Origin: Methanobacterium_C sp963845285
Lineage (GTDB): Archaea > Methanobacteriota > Methanobacteria > Methanobacteriales > Methanobacteriaceae
Length of the DNA: 64,000 nt
NCBI GenBank assembly: GCA_963845285.1
Contig: CAWJRO010000015.1
Location: forward strand, 124,001-188,000
Direction: 5' to 3'
The position numbers and the translations under genes are program-made. This document shows positions 63,561-64,000 of the stretch, one piece after another; the first letter of the stretch is position 1; each line of letters starts with the position of its first letter. The notes beneath the pieces were generated by a model, which worked only from the letters and a program-made list of their open reading frames with translations, did no database searches and had not been told where the DNA came from.

Positions 63561-64000
63561 ATGAACGAAATAACCCAAGCCATTGCGGAATTCATTTTTC
63601 GGGAGACGGGACTCCCCCCGGAAGAGGGGGAAAAATTGATCGAGGTCCCTAAGGAGACGCAGTGGGGGGATTACGCCTTCCCTTGCTTTATTCTGGCCCG
63701 GAGGCTCAAGAAAGTCTCCAGCGGTGTTGGCCCCCGAGGTCGCCTCGAAGTTTGAGCCGGCGGGTTTTCTGGCCCATTGCACCCCCGCCGGCGGCTATCT
63801 CAATTTTCGCATCGACAGGCCCGCCTGGGCGGAGAGGGTCCTGAAAAGAATTTTCTCCCTGGGCGAGCACTACGGGGAGAGCCAGGAAGGAGTAGGCCGG
63901 CGGGTCTTGATTGAGTTCTCTTCCCCCAATATTGCCAAACCCTTCCACGTGGGGCATCTGCGCTCCACGATTATCGGCCACGCCCTCTGTGGCATCTTTG
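63561..64000 (+). pseudogene. argS: Arginyl-tRNA synthetase, N-terminal part, frameshifted
   Basis: Start of argS: the N-terminal domain MNEITQAIAEFIFRETGL to ARRLKK is in one frame; from about 63,715 the family sequence (SPAVLAPEVASKF, HCTPAGGYLNFRI, then SPNIAKPFHVGHLRSTIIG with the HIGH-type motif HVGH) runs in another. One extra base near 63,713 (AAGAAAGTCTCC) restores the frame if removed. The gene runs out of the window. The frameshift is probably a sequence error, since a cell needs this enzyme. Confidence 0.85.

Noticed and set aside
56485..64000. A genomic island in the methanogen chromosome
   Set aside because: Three sharp composition changes each cut a gene, no integrase or attachment repeats are seen, and the gene sets belong to different organisms. 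An assembly chimera explains this better.

Overview
Positions 1 to about 56,480 are AT-rich DNA of a methanogenic archaeon, most likely Methanobacterium or a close relative. The support is an archaeosine transglycosylase (tgtA), archaeal NAC, the methanofuran gene mfnB, archaeal thyA, nadM and cbiT, an MsvR-like V4R regulator, a pseudomurein-binding-repeat protein, TATA boxes, and Shine-Dalgarno sequences of the GGAGGTGATC type with many TTG/GTG starts. The last 7.5 kb (about 56,485-64,000) is foreign in composition and content. Genes are cut at every composition change, so this part is best read as a chimeric assembly of at least three other sources: a virus-like segment (56.5-60.8 kb), a very GC-rich fragment with the 3' end of a UDPGP-type pyrophosphorylase (60.8-61.4 kb), and a deltaproteobacterium-like fragment (61.4-64 kb: rlmN end, cold-shock gene, carbon-nitrogen hydrolase, argS start).

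Layout of the archaeal part. 0-5.9 kb: RNase III, a hypothetical, an exported alpha/beta hydrolase, argB, argJ and a Ser/Gly-rich exported protein. 6.0-11.4 kb: a five-gene operon read leftwards with abutting or overlapping genes, tgtA > NAC > metallophosphoesterase > NYN/Zc3h12a-like RNase > membrane-anchored palm-domain (GGDD) protein. 11.6-13.2 kb: MnmC2-like methyltransferase with an expanded 13-residue repeat. 13.8-37.5 kb: an iron-sulfur flavoprotein followed by a large surface-polysaccharide region with glycosyltransferases, sugar-modifying enzymes, methyltransferases, a flippase, and a 12-gene leftward operon (36.3 to 23.0 kb) containing rfbF-rfbG-rfbH. 37.7-43 kb: CCG-domain and LUD/ferredoxin pair, a polytopic membrane protein, mfnB. 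43.2-55.5 kb: guaB, mobA, thyA, cbiT-ubiX, HD-domain protein-moaE, nadM, an MsvR-like regulator and an esterase.

The rfbF/G/H set should make a CDP-4-keto-3,6-dideoxyhexose. A thiamine-diphosphate enzyme of the acetolactate synthase family in the same operon suggests a branched-chain (yersiniose-like) sugar, unusual for a methanogen.

The archaeal part also carries two families of short elements with terminal inverted repeats and no coding capacity. Family A is about 105-125 bp in seven copies; family B is about 180-218 bp in three copies. Both look like MITEs; at two places an A and a B copy lie side by side.

The most interesting candidate system is the palm-domain protein / NYN RNase / metallophosphoesterase trio, which has the parts list of a nucleotide-signal synthase, effector and eraser. 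This is inference from domains and gene order only. No rRNA, tRNA or CRISPR array was recognised.
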